A stretch of 5,920 nucleotides of DNA from Actinomycetota bacterium (GCA_005885025.1 VAYC01000128.1:1-5920); one strand, 5' to 3'. Shown: positions 1 through 5,548, counted from the first letter of the stretch. Made by a program: numbers and translations. Notes: a model not told the origin generated them from the sequence alone.

Positions 1-76
1 GCCAGGCCTCCGCCATCGGTTGACCCGCCGGGGACCGGGGACGGGCGCCGGGCGAACTCCTCCCAGGAGGCAGAGC
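1..76. other. Non-coding edge, downstream of the delta-60 gene
   Basis: This short GC-rich stretch lies after the TGA stop of the minus-strand delta-60 protein gene. It holds a small inverted repeat at 57-69 (CTCCT, three-base loop, AGGAG), too short and without a T-run to be called a terminator. The region is too short to show any other gene, and nothing else is visible. Confidence 0.4.
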
Positions 77-1327
77 TCAGATGTCGCCCAAGTACCGGGC
101 CAGGCCGAACCGCGCGTACACCTCGCCCGCTGCCAGCATCTTGCCGTCGGCCTGCACGGCCAGGGCGTTGGCCACGTCGGCGCCGGTCCCGAACGACGTG
201 ATCACGGTCCCGTCTCCGCCGAACGTCGGATCCGGGCGACCGTCGGACGTGTAGCGAACGAGCACGAAGTCAGAGCTGTCCTGCGTGTCGTCGACGAACG
301 ACCTCCCGGCCGCCAGGATCTTCCCTCCCGGATAGACGGCGACGGCCCCCGCGTATCCGCCGAAGCCACCGACCGCGGTGACCACCCGCCCGCGGTGCCC
401 GAACCCGGCGTCGAGTGAACCATCTGGGTTCAGTCGGGTGGCCACGAACTGCGGATCGCTGGCGGCGAAGTCCGCGTAGGAGAAACCGGCCGCGACGATC
501 TTCCCGTCCGCCTGGATGGCTACGCCGTACGCCCCATCCCACCGGTCACCCGAGATGTTGACCGTGCGCATGCCCTTCCGCCAGAAGGTGGGGTCGAGCG
601 ATCCGTCGGTGTTCAGCCGGGCCACCGCGATGTCCGACCCCGTGGCGTAGAAGTTCTTGGCACCCTCCCCGGCGACCACGATCTTCCCGTCGGGCTGGAG
701 AGCCACCCCCCAGGCGAAGTCGTCGCCGTAGCCGAAGGACAGGGCCAGCTTGCCCTTCGTGCCGAATGTCTGGTCGAGCGAGCCGTCCGAGTTGAACCGC
801 GCGACCGCGAACCAGTCGTCGTTGTTGGCATCGTCGCCCTTGAACCGCCACCCGGCCGCCACGATCTTGCCGTCGGGCTGGATGGCCAGGTCGTTGACCT
901 CGCAGCCGCAGAACCCCAATTTGGCCCGAGCGATGCCGGCGGTGCCGAACGTCTTGTCTACGGAGCCGTCCACGTTGTAGCGAACCAGCGTCATGCAATC
1001 GATCCCATATGGGGGGCATGGCGCGTGGCCGCCCGCCACGATCTTCCCGTCAGTCTGGATGGCGACGGCGTGGCCGAAGGCGTGCTCCCCGATGTCGGTG
1101 ACGACCCCTCCACCCTGTCCGAAGCTTCCGTCCACGCGGCCGTCCGTCTTGTATCGGACCAGGGCGAAGTACCACTCGTCTCCTTGAGGCGACGTGGCCG
1201 TGCCGACCGCGACGATCTTCCCGTCGGGTTGGAGGGCGATGTCGGCGATGCCCTTCAAGATGTCGACCCCGATCTGCCCTGTGGTGACCTTCCCGTTGTC
1301 CCCGAAGGTGGGATCGAGGTCGCCCGC
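77..1327 (-). repeat. In-gene tandem repeat, period about 180 bp, seven units
   Basis: The DNA encoding the delta-60 units is visibly repetitive. The core word ATCTTCCCGTC (plus strand, with variants) recurs with its preceding base at 137, 317, 497, 680, 863, 1040 and 1214. The spacings are 180, 180, 183, 183, 177 and 174 bp, all multiples of three. The repeat is therefore coding, with one unit per predicted propeller blade. Units have diverged outside the DGKIVAAG and LDPTFG coding cores. Confidence 0.85.
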
Positions 1328-1414
1328 TGCCGCGACCGCGGGACGCGCCATCCAGCCGACCAGGACGATCGCGAGCAGAGTGAGGAATCCGACCCTCAGC
1401 CGCACGCCGCGCAA
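77..1414 (-). CDS. Exported delta-60 repeat protein, predicted seven-bladed beta-propeller
   Basis: The 445-residue protein begins with a signal peptide: basic residues near the N-terminus, a hydrophobic core at about residues 8-22, and a likely cleavage near AVA-A at 26-30. The rest is seven copies of a roughly 60-residue unit of the delta-60 family. The core strand (Q-x-DGKIVAAG type) starts at residues 62, 120, 179, 240, 301, 361 and 421. Each is followed by an [FL]-x-x-x-R-[YFL] strand and a DGSLDPTFG-type turn. The chain begins with the turn motif (LDPTFG, 33-38) and ends with the strand FGLARY, so the first and last blades could close the ring together. Copy 4 has TFWRKG instead of TFG. 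Copy 6 has YPGGKILAAG. The only cysteines are 133, 140, 169 and 171, which suits disulfides outside the cytoplasm. The TTG start is chosen because AAGGAGG lies five bases upstream. The molecular function is unknown. A surface or extracellular binding role is inference from family and signal peptide. Confidence 0.92.
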   Translation of the reverse strand: MRGVRLRVGFLTLLAIVLVGWMARPAVAAAGDLDPTFGDNGKVTTGQIGVDILKGIADIALQPDGKIVAVGTATSPQGDEWYFALVRYKTDGRVDGSFGQGGGVVTDIGEHAFGHAVAIQTDGKIVAGGHAPCPPYGIDCMTLVRYNVDGSVDKTFGTAGIARAKLGFCGCEVNDLAIQPDGKIVAAGWRFKGDDANNDDWFAVARFNSDGSLDQTFGTKGKLALSFGYGDDFAWGVALQPDGKIVVAGEGAKNFYATGSDIAVARLNTDGSLDPTFWRKGMRTVNISGDRWDGAYGVAIQADGKIVAAGFSYADFAASDPQFVATRLNPDGSLDAGFGHRGRVVTAVGGFGGYAGAVAVYPGGKILAAGRSFVDDTQDSSDFVLVRYTSDGRPDPTFGGDGTVITSFGTGADVANALAVQADGKMLAAGEVYARFGLARYLGDI

Positions 1415-1419
1415 CCGCG

Positions 1420-1426
1420 CCTCCTT
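1420..1426 (-). promoter_or_regulatory. Shine-Dalgarno AAGGAGG deciding a TTG start
   Basis: AAGGAGG on the minus strand lies five bases before the TTG at 1414-1412. It decides the start of the delta-60 gene: the nearby in-frame GTG at 1405 is less well spaced and would remove residues from the basic part of the signal peptide. Confidence 0.75.
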
Positions 1427-1454
1427 CGTATGGGGGGTAAGGGAGGCAGGACGG

Positions 1455-1483
1455 ATCCTACTCGATTGGGTGCGGCGAGTTCC
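1455..1483 (-). promoter_or_regulatory. Possible promoter of the delta-60 gene
   Basis: On the minus strand GGAACT (1483-1478) is followed after 17 bases by TAGGAT (1460-1455), which fits the loose TANNNT -10 element common in high-GC bacteria. The -35 is poor for a housekeeping sigma factor. The site lies in the 73-bp gap after the cyclophilin gene, so the delta-60 gene may be transcribed separately. Read-through from the upstream pair is equally possible. Confidence 0.25.
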
Positions 1484-1487
1484 CCGG

Positions 1488-2000
1488 CTATGCGTCCTCG
1501 ATCTCGACCTTCTCGATCACCACGTCCGTGCGCGGACGGTCCTGCGCACCCGTCGGAGTCTTGGAGATGGCCTCGACCACGTCCATCCCCTCCGTGACCT
1601 CCCCGAAGATGGTGTGCTTCCCGTTCAGCCACGGCGTGGCCGCCACCGTGACGAAGAACTGCGACCCATTGGTGTTCGGCCCCGCGTTGGCCATGGCCAG
1701 CAGGCCGGGGCGGTCGAACGTTGGGCCGCCCGGCGGACACTCGTCCTCGAACTGGTAGCCGGGGCCTCCCCGGCCCGAGCCCTCCGGATCGCCGCCCTGG
1801 ATCATGAAGTCGGGGATGACCCGGTGGAAGACCGTGCCGTCGTACAGCGGCTCGGTCTTCGAACGGCCGTCGCGGGGATCGCGCCATTGGCGCTTCCCCC
1901 GCGCGAGCTCGACGAAATTGCCCACGGTGACCGGGGCGTGCTCCGAAAGGAGCTGGGCCTTGAACGTCCCCATCGATGTGGTGAAGGTTGCTGTCGTCAT
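1488..2000 (-). CDS. Cyclophilin-type peptidyl-prolyl cis-trans isomerase, cytoplasmic
   Basis: The 170-residue protein is a complete single-domain cyclophilin that catalyses cis-trans isomerisation of Xaa-Pro bonds and assists folding. The active-site signature is intact: FHR at 58-60 with catalytic Arg60, MIQGG at 66-70, MANAGPNTNGSQFF at 103-116, Trp124 and His129 (WLNGKHTIFG). The equivalents of the human CypA residues Arg55, Gln63, Phe113, Trp121 and His126 are therefore present. There is no signal peptide, so it is cytoplasmic. A short charged insertion (about 35-50, with WRDPRDG) precedes YDGTVFHR; I recall similar insertions in actinobacterial homologues. The ATG at 2000 is preferred to an upstream in-frame TTG at 2024 because GGAGG lies upstream and the protein then starts directly at the first strand. 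It follows the ABM-like gene by 20 bp, probably in one operon. Confidence 0.95.
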   Translation of the reverse strand: MTTATFTTSMGTFKAQLLSEHAPVTVGNFVELARGKRQWRDPRDGRSKTEPLYDGTVFHRVIPDFMIQGGDPEGSGRGGPGYQFEDECPPGGPTFDRPGLLAMANAGPNTNGSQFFVTVAATPWLNGKHTIFGEVTEGMDVVEAISKTPTGAQDRPRTDVVIEKVEIEDA

Positions 2001-2011
2001 CGCTGCGTGTT

Positions 2012-2016
2012 CCTCC
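2012..2016 (-). promoter_or_regulatory. Shine-Dalgarno GGAGG of the cyclophilin gene
   Basis: GGAGG lies 11 bases upstream of the ATG at 2000, a slightly long spacing. It sits in the 20-bp gap after the preceding stop codon. It argues against the alternative TTG at 2024, which overlaps the previous stop (TTGA) and has no SD in front of it. Confidence 0.6.
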
Positions 2017-2020
2017 CAGA

Positions 2021-2311
2021 TCAAGTCTGGCCGACGATCTCGTAGTGCTCCACACTGACCGTCCGAGCGCCCAGCTCCTTCACGGCGGCCTCGCGTATCT
2101 GGCGGGCCGTCTCCTCGCTGGCCCGGAGCGACTCCTCGGTGTCGAAGATTGCGAACGTGACGCCCTTGCCGCTGGAGCGGTCGAGGGCCCAGTAGGCGGC
2201 GACGATCCCCGGAATCTGCTTGGCCGCCGGCACCGCCCGGTCGTTGATCACCTTTACGGCGTCATCGGCGCGGTCGGCCGGTCCCTCGATCACGGTCACC
2301 CGAGCGAACAT
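2021..2311 (-). CDS. Small ABM-like dimeric alpha/beta-barrel protein
   Basis: This 96-residue protein starts with the strand FARVTVIEG, followed by a helix (residues 12-32), then IPGIVAAYWALDRSSGKGVTF, which fits a strand-turn-strand, then a helix with EESLRASEETARQIRE (59-74). It ends in a last strand around VSVEHYEIV (86-94). This beta-alpha-beta-beta-alpha-beta order and the PG-x-x-x-x-x-W element fit the antibiotic-biosynthesis-monooxygenase-like ferredoxin fold, which usually forms dimers. No enzyme activity can be assigned, and most such small proteins are uncharacterised. The ATG at 2311 is chosen over longer in-frame starts because AAAGGGGG ends five bases upstream and the fold begins there. 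It lies 20 bp ahead of the cyclophilin gene and is likely co-transcribed with it. Confidence 0.75.
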   Translation of the reverse strand: MFARVTVIEGPADRADDAVKVINDRAVPAAKQIPGIVAAYWALDRSSGKGVTFAIFDTEESLRASEETARQIREAAVKELGARTVSVEHYEIVGQT

Positions 2312-2382
2312 GGCATCCCCCTTTCGAACACGACATACCGTTGGCCGGGACTCTACGTCCTGCGCCACGTCCCGTCAGATGG

Positions 2383-3069
2383 TCAGAACGGCAGATCCAG
2401 CGCCCCGCAGAGGAACTCCACGTACGGCGCGGAGGCTTGACAGAGCTTCGCGTACATGGGCAGGAAGTCCTCCGAGGTGACGGTGCGCGCGTCCAACATG
2501 GCCGTCCCCACGTGGTCCTTCCACTTGAGGTCTTCGATCAAAGGATGGTCGGCGGGAAAGCCTGCCGGGGCTCTCTTCAACGCGTCGCCCGAGAGCTTGA
2601 AGCGAGACCGGAACGGTTTCCCGTACGCGGCCCGCTTCCACCGGTCCGGCTTCTTCACGATGGCCTCTCGGATCTTGTCCAGCGTCTCGCGGTCCGGCTG
2701 CCACACCCCGGCCGCGGCGAACGTCTCTCCCGGCTGGAGATGGAGATAGAAGCTCGGGGCGTGCACGTCCTTGCCCCTGCGGTGGCGGAAGTCCAGCCCG
2801 ACGTGGGTCTTGTACGGGCTCTTGTCTTTGGAGAACCGGATGTCCCGGTAGATCCGGAACAGCGAGCCGCCCGAGGGACGGTCGTCCGCGACGAACTCGG
2901 GGCTGATCTTCCGCAGGTAGCCGGCGAAGCCCCGGACGAACTCCAGGGCCGGCTCCTGCACCACGTCGATGTACCGCTCCTTGTTCTTGGCGAACCAGGC
3001 GCGATCGTTGTGCTTGCGAAGGTCCTCCAGAAACCGGAACAGGTCCGAAGTGAACAGTCCCTCTCCCAT
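2383..3069 (-). CDS. DUF2461 family protein
   Basis: The protein has 228 residues from ATG 3069, or 233 from a GTG at 3084. It matches the DUF2461 (TIGR02453-type) family over its whole length. Numbered from the GTG, it has FLEDLRKHNDRAWF at 18-31, then NKERY, LFRIYRDIRFSKDKSPYKTHVG at 75-96, FYLHLQPGE at 112-120, and GVW with DRETLDKIRE around 126-140. The length is normal for the family. The biochemical function is unknown, and the Arg/Lys-rich central motif is the family hallmark. Neither start has a clear SD. A TAGTGT element at 3086-3081 could place a transcript start within a few bases of the ATG, giving a nearly leaderless mRNA, but no matching -35 is visible. Its start faces the grpB-like gene, and its stop lies 71 bp before the ABM-like gene on the same strand. 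Confidence 0.9.
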   Translation of the reverse strand: MGEGLFTSDLFRFLEDLRKHNDRAWFAKNKERYIDVVQEPALEFVRGFAGYLRKISPEFVADDRPSGGSLFRIYRDIRFSKDKSPYKTHVGLDFRHRRGKDVHAPSFYLHLQPGETFAAAGVWQPDRETLDKIREAIVKKPDRWKRAAYGKPFRSRFKLSGDALKRAPAGFPADHPLIEDLKWKDHVGTAMLDARTVTSEDFLPMYAKLCQASAPYVEFLCGALDLPF

Positions 3070-3151
3070 TCGTGGGATCAACACTACAGTCCGTGACCGA
3101 GGCTCGGGATTCAGTCAACATGGAGCCGTGGATCGCTCACCCCCGGAACCT
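3070..3151. promoter_or_regulatory. Divergent intergenic region between DUF2461 and GrpB genes
   Basis: About 80 bp separate the two divergent starts and should hold both promoters. TACAGT (3085-3090, plus) and TAGTGT (3086-3081, minus) each fit TANNNT, and TTGACT is present on the minus strand (3118-3113). None of the pairs has normal 16-18 bp spacing, so I cannot define either promoter. Confidence 0.3.
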
Positions 3152-3724
3152 ATGAGCGAAGAGCAGATCAGGGCCGCTCACGTGGCGGGCGAACCCAGAG
3201 TGCACGACGCACCGATCTACCTGGCGGAGTACGACCCGGCCTGGCCGGACCTGTTCCGCCGCGAGGAGGAGCGGATCCGCGCTGCCCTGGGCGATCGAGT
3301 GCTTCTCATCGAGCACGTCGGGTCGACCTCGGTGCCGGGGCTGGCCGCCAAGCCGGTCATCGACATCTGCCTGGTGGTGGCGGACACGAGCGACGAGGGA
3401 GCCTACGTGCCTGCCTTGGAGGCTGCCGGATACACGCTCTGGATCCGGGAGCCGGAGTGGTTCGAGCACCGGTTGTTCAAGGGTCCAGACACGAACCTCA
3501 ACCTGCACGTGTACTCCCGGGGATGTGGGGAGATCGAGCGCTATCTCCTGTTCCGCGACCGGCTGCGAACGAACGAGGAAGAGCGAGAGCTGTACCTGCG
3601 CACCAAGCGTCAGCTCGCCGCGCAGACGTGGAAGTACGTGCAGAACTATGCGGACGCGAAGACGGCCGTGGTCGAGCAGATCATCGCTCGGGCGCGTGCA
3701 TCCGCGGCCGGCAGTCCCCGGTAG
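3152..3724 (+). CDS. GrpB/UPF0157 family nucleotidyltransferase-fold protein
   Basis: The protein has 190 residues, the usual size for a single-domain GrpB family protein. The family signature EHVGSTSVPGLAAKPVIDI is at residues 54-72, with the GS pair and Asp71 in the positions used by minimal nucleotidyltransferases. It is followed by EHRLFKGPD (105-113), NLHVYSRG (117-124), an FRDRLR helix (134-139) and the C-terminal KYVQNYADAKTAVV (161-174). The N-terminal segment YDPAWPDLF is also typical. The fold suggests nucleotide transfer, but the substrate is not established; some family proteins are fused to dephospho-CoA kinase. The ATG at 3152 is the first that gives the normal N-terminus; the GGAA just upstream is a weak SD. 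The open frame runs back to 2969, but that part is antisense to DUF2461 and not family-like. Confidence 0.92.
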   Translation: MSEEQIRAAHVAGEPRVHDAPIYLAEYDPAWPDLFRREEERIRAALGDRVLLIEHVGSTSVPGLAAKPVIDICLVVADTSDEGAYVPALEAAGYTLWIREPEWFEHRLFKGPDTNLNLHVYSRGCGEIERYLLFRDRLRTNEEERELYLRTKRQLAAQTWKYVQNYADAKTAVVEQIIARARASAAGSPR

Positions 3725-3776
3725 AAGAGCGTCGCAGCAACCTGACCCGAAGCACCCGCTCGCGATGCCGCTCTTC
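3724..3776 (+). repeat. Inverted repeat at the end of the GrpB-like gene
   Basis: GAAGAGCG (3724-3731) is exactly complementary to CGCTCTTC (3769-3776). TCGC and GCGA just inside could extend the pairing around a three-base bulge. The left arm begins at the last base of the stop codon. There is no T-run, so it may be a weak processing or termination structure, or chance. Confidence 0.25.
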
Positions 3777-3795
3777 CTGGAGCGTCCGGCAACAT

Positions 3796-3824
3796 TTGCT
3801 TCGACTGCCCGCCGGACCGATAGT
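3796..3824 (+). promoter_or_regulatory. Possible promoter of the cNMP-binding protein gene
   Basis: TTGCTT (3796-3801) and GATAGT (3819-3824) are separated by 17 bases in the 123-bp gap after the GrpB-like gene. The implied transcript start, near 3831, leaves a short leader holding the SD at 3838. The -10 matches four of six consensus bases and the -35 three of six, so this is only plausible. Confidence 0.35.
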
Positions 3825-3837
3825 GGCCTCGAGGAGC

Positions 3838-3842
3838 GGAGG
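3838..3842 (+). promoter_or_regulatory. Shine-Dalgarno GGAGG deciding a GTG start
   Basis: GGAGG is followed by five bases and then GTG at 3848. This spacing is close to ideal and fixes the start of the cNMP-binding protein. Confidence 0.75.
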
Positions 3843-3847
3843 CGAGA

Positions 3848-4339
3848 GTGGAGGAACGCTATTTCACGGGAGGGTGGCCCTTCGCGCCGGCGCCGCGAGG
3901 CGCTCGGGTTTCCCAGGAGGAGTCGTCCAGGCGCGAGGAGGCCCTGGCGCAGGCCCCGCTGTTCGCGAGCCTGTCGAAACGCCAGCTGCGGTCGTTGGCC
4001 AGGGTGACGGCCGTCGACGCGTTCGAGCAGGGGGCCGAGGTCGTCAAGGAAGGCTCGAAGGGAACGACGTTCTACGTGCTCCTGGACGGCCGGGCGAAGG
4101 CGGTCCGAAGTGGACGCACGTTGGGGCGGTTCTCTCCGGGTGACTTCTTCGGTGAGATCTCCGTGCTGGACGAAGGCCCCCGGACGGCCACGGTGGTGGC
4201 CGAGTCCCCGATCCGGTGCCTGACCCTGGCCCGGGCCGACTTCCTGGAGGTGCTGGAGCGAGAGGGCGCGCTAGCCGCGCGCATCCTCCAAGAGCTGGCG
4301 GCCCGCGTACGGCAGACCGAGAGCTCTCCGCTCAGCTGA
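3848..4339 (+). CDS. Stand-alone cyclic nucleotide-binding domain protein
   Basis: The 163-residue protein has a roughly 30-residue charged N-terminal tail and then a single cNMP-binding (Crp/cap-ED type) domain. The domain opens with the helix PLFASLSKRQLRSLARV (37-53), typical of these modules. The beta-barrel includes GAEVVKEGSKGTTFYVLLDG (62-81). The phosphate-binding cassette, FGEISVLDEGPRTATV (101-116), is intact, with Glu103 for the ribose hydroxyl and Arg112 for the cyclic phosphate, so it should be able to bind cAMP or cGMP. The C-terminal helix runs from about DFLEVLEREG to LQELAARVRQ (131-156). There is no helix-turn-helix, so it is not a complete CRP/FNR regulator, and no kinase, channel or acyltransferase domain is attached. 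It probably acts by binding a partner, which cannot be identified here. The open frame is complete, with a GTG start behind GGAGG and a stop just before a strong hairpin. Confidence 0.93.
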   Translation: MEERYFTGGWPFAPAPRGARVSQEESSRREEALAQAPLFASLSKRQLRSLARVTAVDAFEQGAEVVKEGSKGTTFYVLLDGRAKAVRSGRTLGRFSPGDFFGEISVLDEGPRTATVVAESPIRCLTLARADFLEVLEREGALAARILQELAARVRQTESSPLS

Positions 4340-4345
4340 AGGACA

Positions 4346-4374
4346 GGCGGTCGCGCCCTGAGGGCGCGACCGCC
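4346..4374. terminator. Perfect 13-bp hairpin between convergent genes
   Basis: GGCGGTCGCGCCC (4346-4358), loop TGA, and GGGCGCGACCGCC (4362-4374) form an uninterrupted 13-bp GC-rich stem. It begins seven bases after the stop of the cNMP-binding gene and ends 22 bases before the stop of the convergent VOC gene. A T-run is missing on both sides, as is common for hairpin-type ends in high-GC bacteria. The position suggests a bidirectional terminator or an mRNA 3'-end stabiliser. Confidence 0.8.
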
Positions 4375-4396
4375 GGGTACGTCCGCGTCGACTCGA

Positions 4397-4771
4397 TCAG
4401 GTCTGCTGGCCGACGGCGATGATGTTCCCGTCGAGGTCCTTGAACCAGGCGCCCTTGACTCCCTGGATCTCCGCGATCCCGTTCACGGTCTTCAGGCCCG
4501 GCATGTCGTACTCCTCGAAGGTGACGCCGCGGTCCCGCAGTTCCTTCACGGTCTTCTCCACGTCATCCACCTCGAAGGACATGTACGTGCTCTTGGCGGT
4601 CCCGGCGAACTGCGACGGGTAGACCAGGAGCCACGTGTTGCCGGCGGCGTACCGCACGCCGTCCGATCGCTCGTCGATGACCTTGAGGCCCAAGGTCTCC
4701 TCGTAGAACTTCCTTGCCCGGTCGATATCCGACACGGCGATCGTAGGGACAGCCGTTGCTGACTCGAGCAT
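4397..4771 (-). CDS. VOC superfamily protein (glyoxalase/bleomycin-resistance fold)
   Basis: The 124-residue protein is one complete VOC domain with two beta-alpha-beta-beta-beta modules. The first module has VPTIAVSDIDRARKFYEETLGL (8-29) with the classic D-x-x-RA-x-x-FY signature. The second starts at STYMSFEVDDVEKTVKELRDRGV (61-83) and ends with FKDLDGNIIAVGQQ (110-123). VOC enzymes act on small molecules, usually through a metal held by His/Glu, or bind antibiotics without a metal. Here the usual ligand positions hold non-ligands: the first strand has no His, and the final DGN-x-x-E glutamate is alanine. A metal-dependent enzyme is therefore unlikely, and the ligand is unknown. The ATG is fixed by GGAGGTGA six bases upstream. 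The gene follows the DinB-like gene by 69 bp, so co-transcription is plausible. Confidence 0.9.
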   Translation of the reverse strand: MLESATAVPTIAVSDIDRARKFYEETLGLKVIDERSDGVRYAAGNTWLLVYPSQFAGTAKSTYMSFEVDDVEKTVKELRDRGVTFEEYDMPGLKTVNGIAEIQGVKGAWFKDLDGNIIAVGQQT

Positions 4772-4777
4772 TTCGCA

Positions 4778-4785
4778 TCACCTCC
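4778..4785 (-). promoter_or_regulatory. Strong Shine-Dalgarno GGAGGTGA
   Basis: GGAGGTGA on the minus strand matches the anti-SD over eight bases and lies six bases before the VOC gene ATG at 4771. It is the strongest ribosome site in the window, which suggests high translation of this gene. Confidence 0.75.
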
Positions 4786-4840
4786 AATGTCGAGCGTACA
4801 GCTGGATCGAGCGAAGGCGCCAATCGCCGACGTTCGGGCG

Positions 4841-5413
4841 TTACCCGCCGCGCTCGCCCCGCACCTGGTCCAGCGTCCTCCGCATCTGCCCCAGGTGGAA
4901 CAGGTCGTGCCCCGCCAGCATCCGGAACGACAGCTCGTAGCTCTCGGCACCGCGCTCGGCGTGGACGCCCACCCTGGCCCGCTCGGCGGGTGATGTGCGA
5001 GCCCACAGCCCGAGGTGGGAACGGCGGAGCGCCATCAGCACGGCCAGCATCTCCCCCGGGTCGTCCTCCTGGTGCCGGAGGCGCTCCACCCAGAGGTCCT
5101 GGTCGTACCCGATCAGGGGAGGCTCGTCGTGGGCCAGGATCCACCGGTACCGAGCGGCCAGGACGATCTCCGCGTCCATCATGTGCCCGAGGAGCTCCAG
5201 CACCGACCACTGGCCCGGAGCCGGGCGGGTCCGAAGGTCCGGCCCGGCGTCTTGGAGCACCGCGGCCACCCGATCGGGGAGCTCCGCCTGGACCTCCGCC
5301 GGGTCGCGGTCTCCCACCAGCCCCAACAGCATGTTGCGGTAGGCATCCGCCTCCGAGACCGGATCGACCCGAAGGTCGAGCGCGGCGTCGACGTCGGCTT
5401 CGGCCCTGCTCAC
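4841..5413 (-). CDS. DinB-like (DinB/YfiT four-helix bundle) putative metalloprotein
   Basis: The 190-residue protein has the helical pattern of the DinB/YfiT superfamily. The probable metal triad is His77 (LELLGHMMDAE, 72-82) together with His169 and His173 (AGHDLFHLGQMRR, 167-179). The segment RTRPAPGQWSVLELLGH and the following YRWILAHDEPPLIGYDQDLWVERLRH (89-114) are typical of a bacterial subgroup annotated simply as DinB family. Superfamily members include thiol-dependent S-transferases (for example with mycothiol or bacillithiol), and others have no known reaction. The name recalls a damage-inducible B. subtilis protein and does not mean DNA polymerase IV. The start is GTG at 5413 with no clear SD; ATG at 5332 (residue 28) is an alternative that would lose part of the first helix. 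It lies upstream of the VOC gene on the same strand. Confidence 0.9.
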   Translation of the reverse strand: MSRAEADVDAALDLRVDPVSEADAYRNMLLGLVGDRDPAEVQAELPDRVAAVLQDAGPDLRTRPAPGQWSVLELLGHMMDAEIVLAARYRWILAHDEPPLIGYDQDLWVERLRHQEDDPGEMLAVLMALRRSHLGLWARTSPAERARVGVHAERGAESYELSFRMLAGHDLFHLGQMRRTLDQVRGERGG

Positions 5414-5466
5414 GCCGCGGATTCTCGCACGCGTAGACCTTGGCCAGCATCGCTGTCCAGAGGCTC

Positions 5467-5485
5467 CCGTGCTGTGCTTGCACGG
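5467..5485. repeat. Small inverted repeat in the DinB-kelch divergent region
   Basis: CCGTGC (5467-5472) and GCACGG (5480-5485) are exact inverted copies around seven bases. It lies between the two divergent starts, where an operator would be expected. Six-base arms in GC-rich DNA can arise by chance, so it is only a candidate. Confidence 0.2.
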
Positions 5486-5515
5486 TGCGCCCTAAGGCCC
5501 CGTCCGTAATCGTCT

Positions 5516-5548
5516 TCCTTCTTGCTCGGAGACGGAGTAGAAGAAGGA
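5516..5548 (+). promoter_or_regulatory. Candidate hairpin hiding the kelch gene ribosome site
   Basis: TCCTTCTT (5516-5523) is exactly complementary to AAGAAGGA (5541-5548), with a 17-base loop. The right arm contains the Shine-Dalgarno AAGGA (5544-5548), which lies four bases before the TTG start at 5553. In the mRNA the arm could cover the ribosome site. A competing fold pairs CTTC and TGCTC (around 5518-5527) with GAGTAGAAG (5535-5543), with a bulged T and one G-U pair, and leaves AAGGA free. The stem is A/U-rich and of modest strength. It works only if transcription starts at or before about 5516, which I cannot show. Confidence 0.35.

Noticed and set aside
77..1327. The 180-bp periodic repeats considered as a CRISPR-like or satellite array
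   Set aside because: The period is a multiple of three, the frame stays open throughout, and each unit encodes one delta-60 motif, so it is a coding repeat.
1194..2045. A 283-codon plus-strand open frame over the cyclophilin and the delta-60 N-terminus
   Set aside because: It spans two genes that have clear motifs on the minus strand and carries no recognisable domain.
2355..2372. Direct repeat ACGTCC twice at a 12-bp step between DUF2461 and the ABM-like gene
   Set aside because: Six-base copies in GC-rich DNA are expected by chance, and no promoter is placed next to them.
2341..3096. A 251-codon open frame on the plus strand, antisense to the DUF2461 gene
   Set aside because: It mirrors a confident family match on the other strand, has no recognisable domain, and is the low-complexity Arg/Pro/Leu type produced by GC-rich codon bias.
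2969..3151. A longer start for the GrpB-like protein, from 2969
   Set aside because: The extra residues lie antisense to the DUF2461 N-terminus and do not resemble the family; the ATG at 3152 gives the normal length.
4756..5436. A 226-codon plus-strand open frame antisense to the DinB-like gene
   Set aside because: Low-complexity Pro/Arg/Gly product with no SD or domain; the DinB-like reading has the conserved His triad.
4563..5483. A 306-codon minus-strand open frame over the DinB-like and VOC genes
   Set aside because: Its product is almost entirely Gly, Arg, Pro and Ala and runs across two real genes in another frame; it is a GC-bias artefact.
5479..5510. TTGCAC and CGTAAT as a promoter for the kelch gene
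   Set aside because: The spacing is 20 bases, too long for a normal promoter, and both elements are imperfect.
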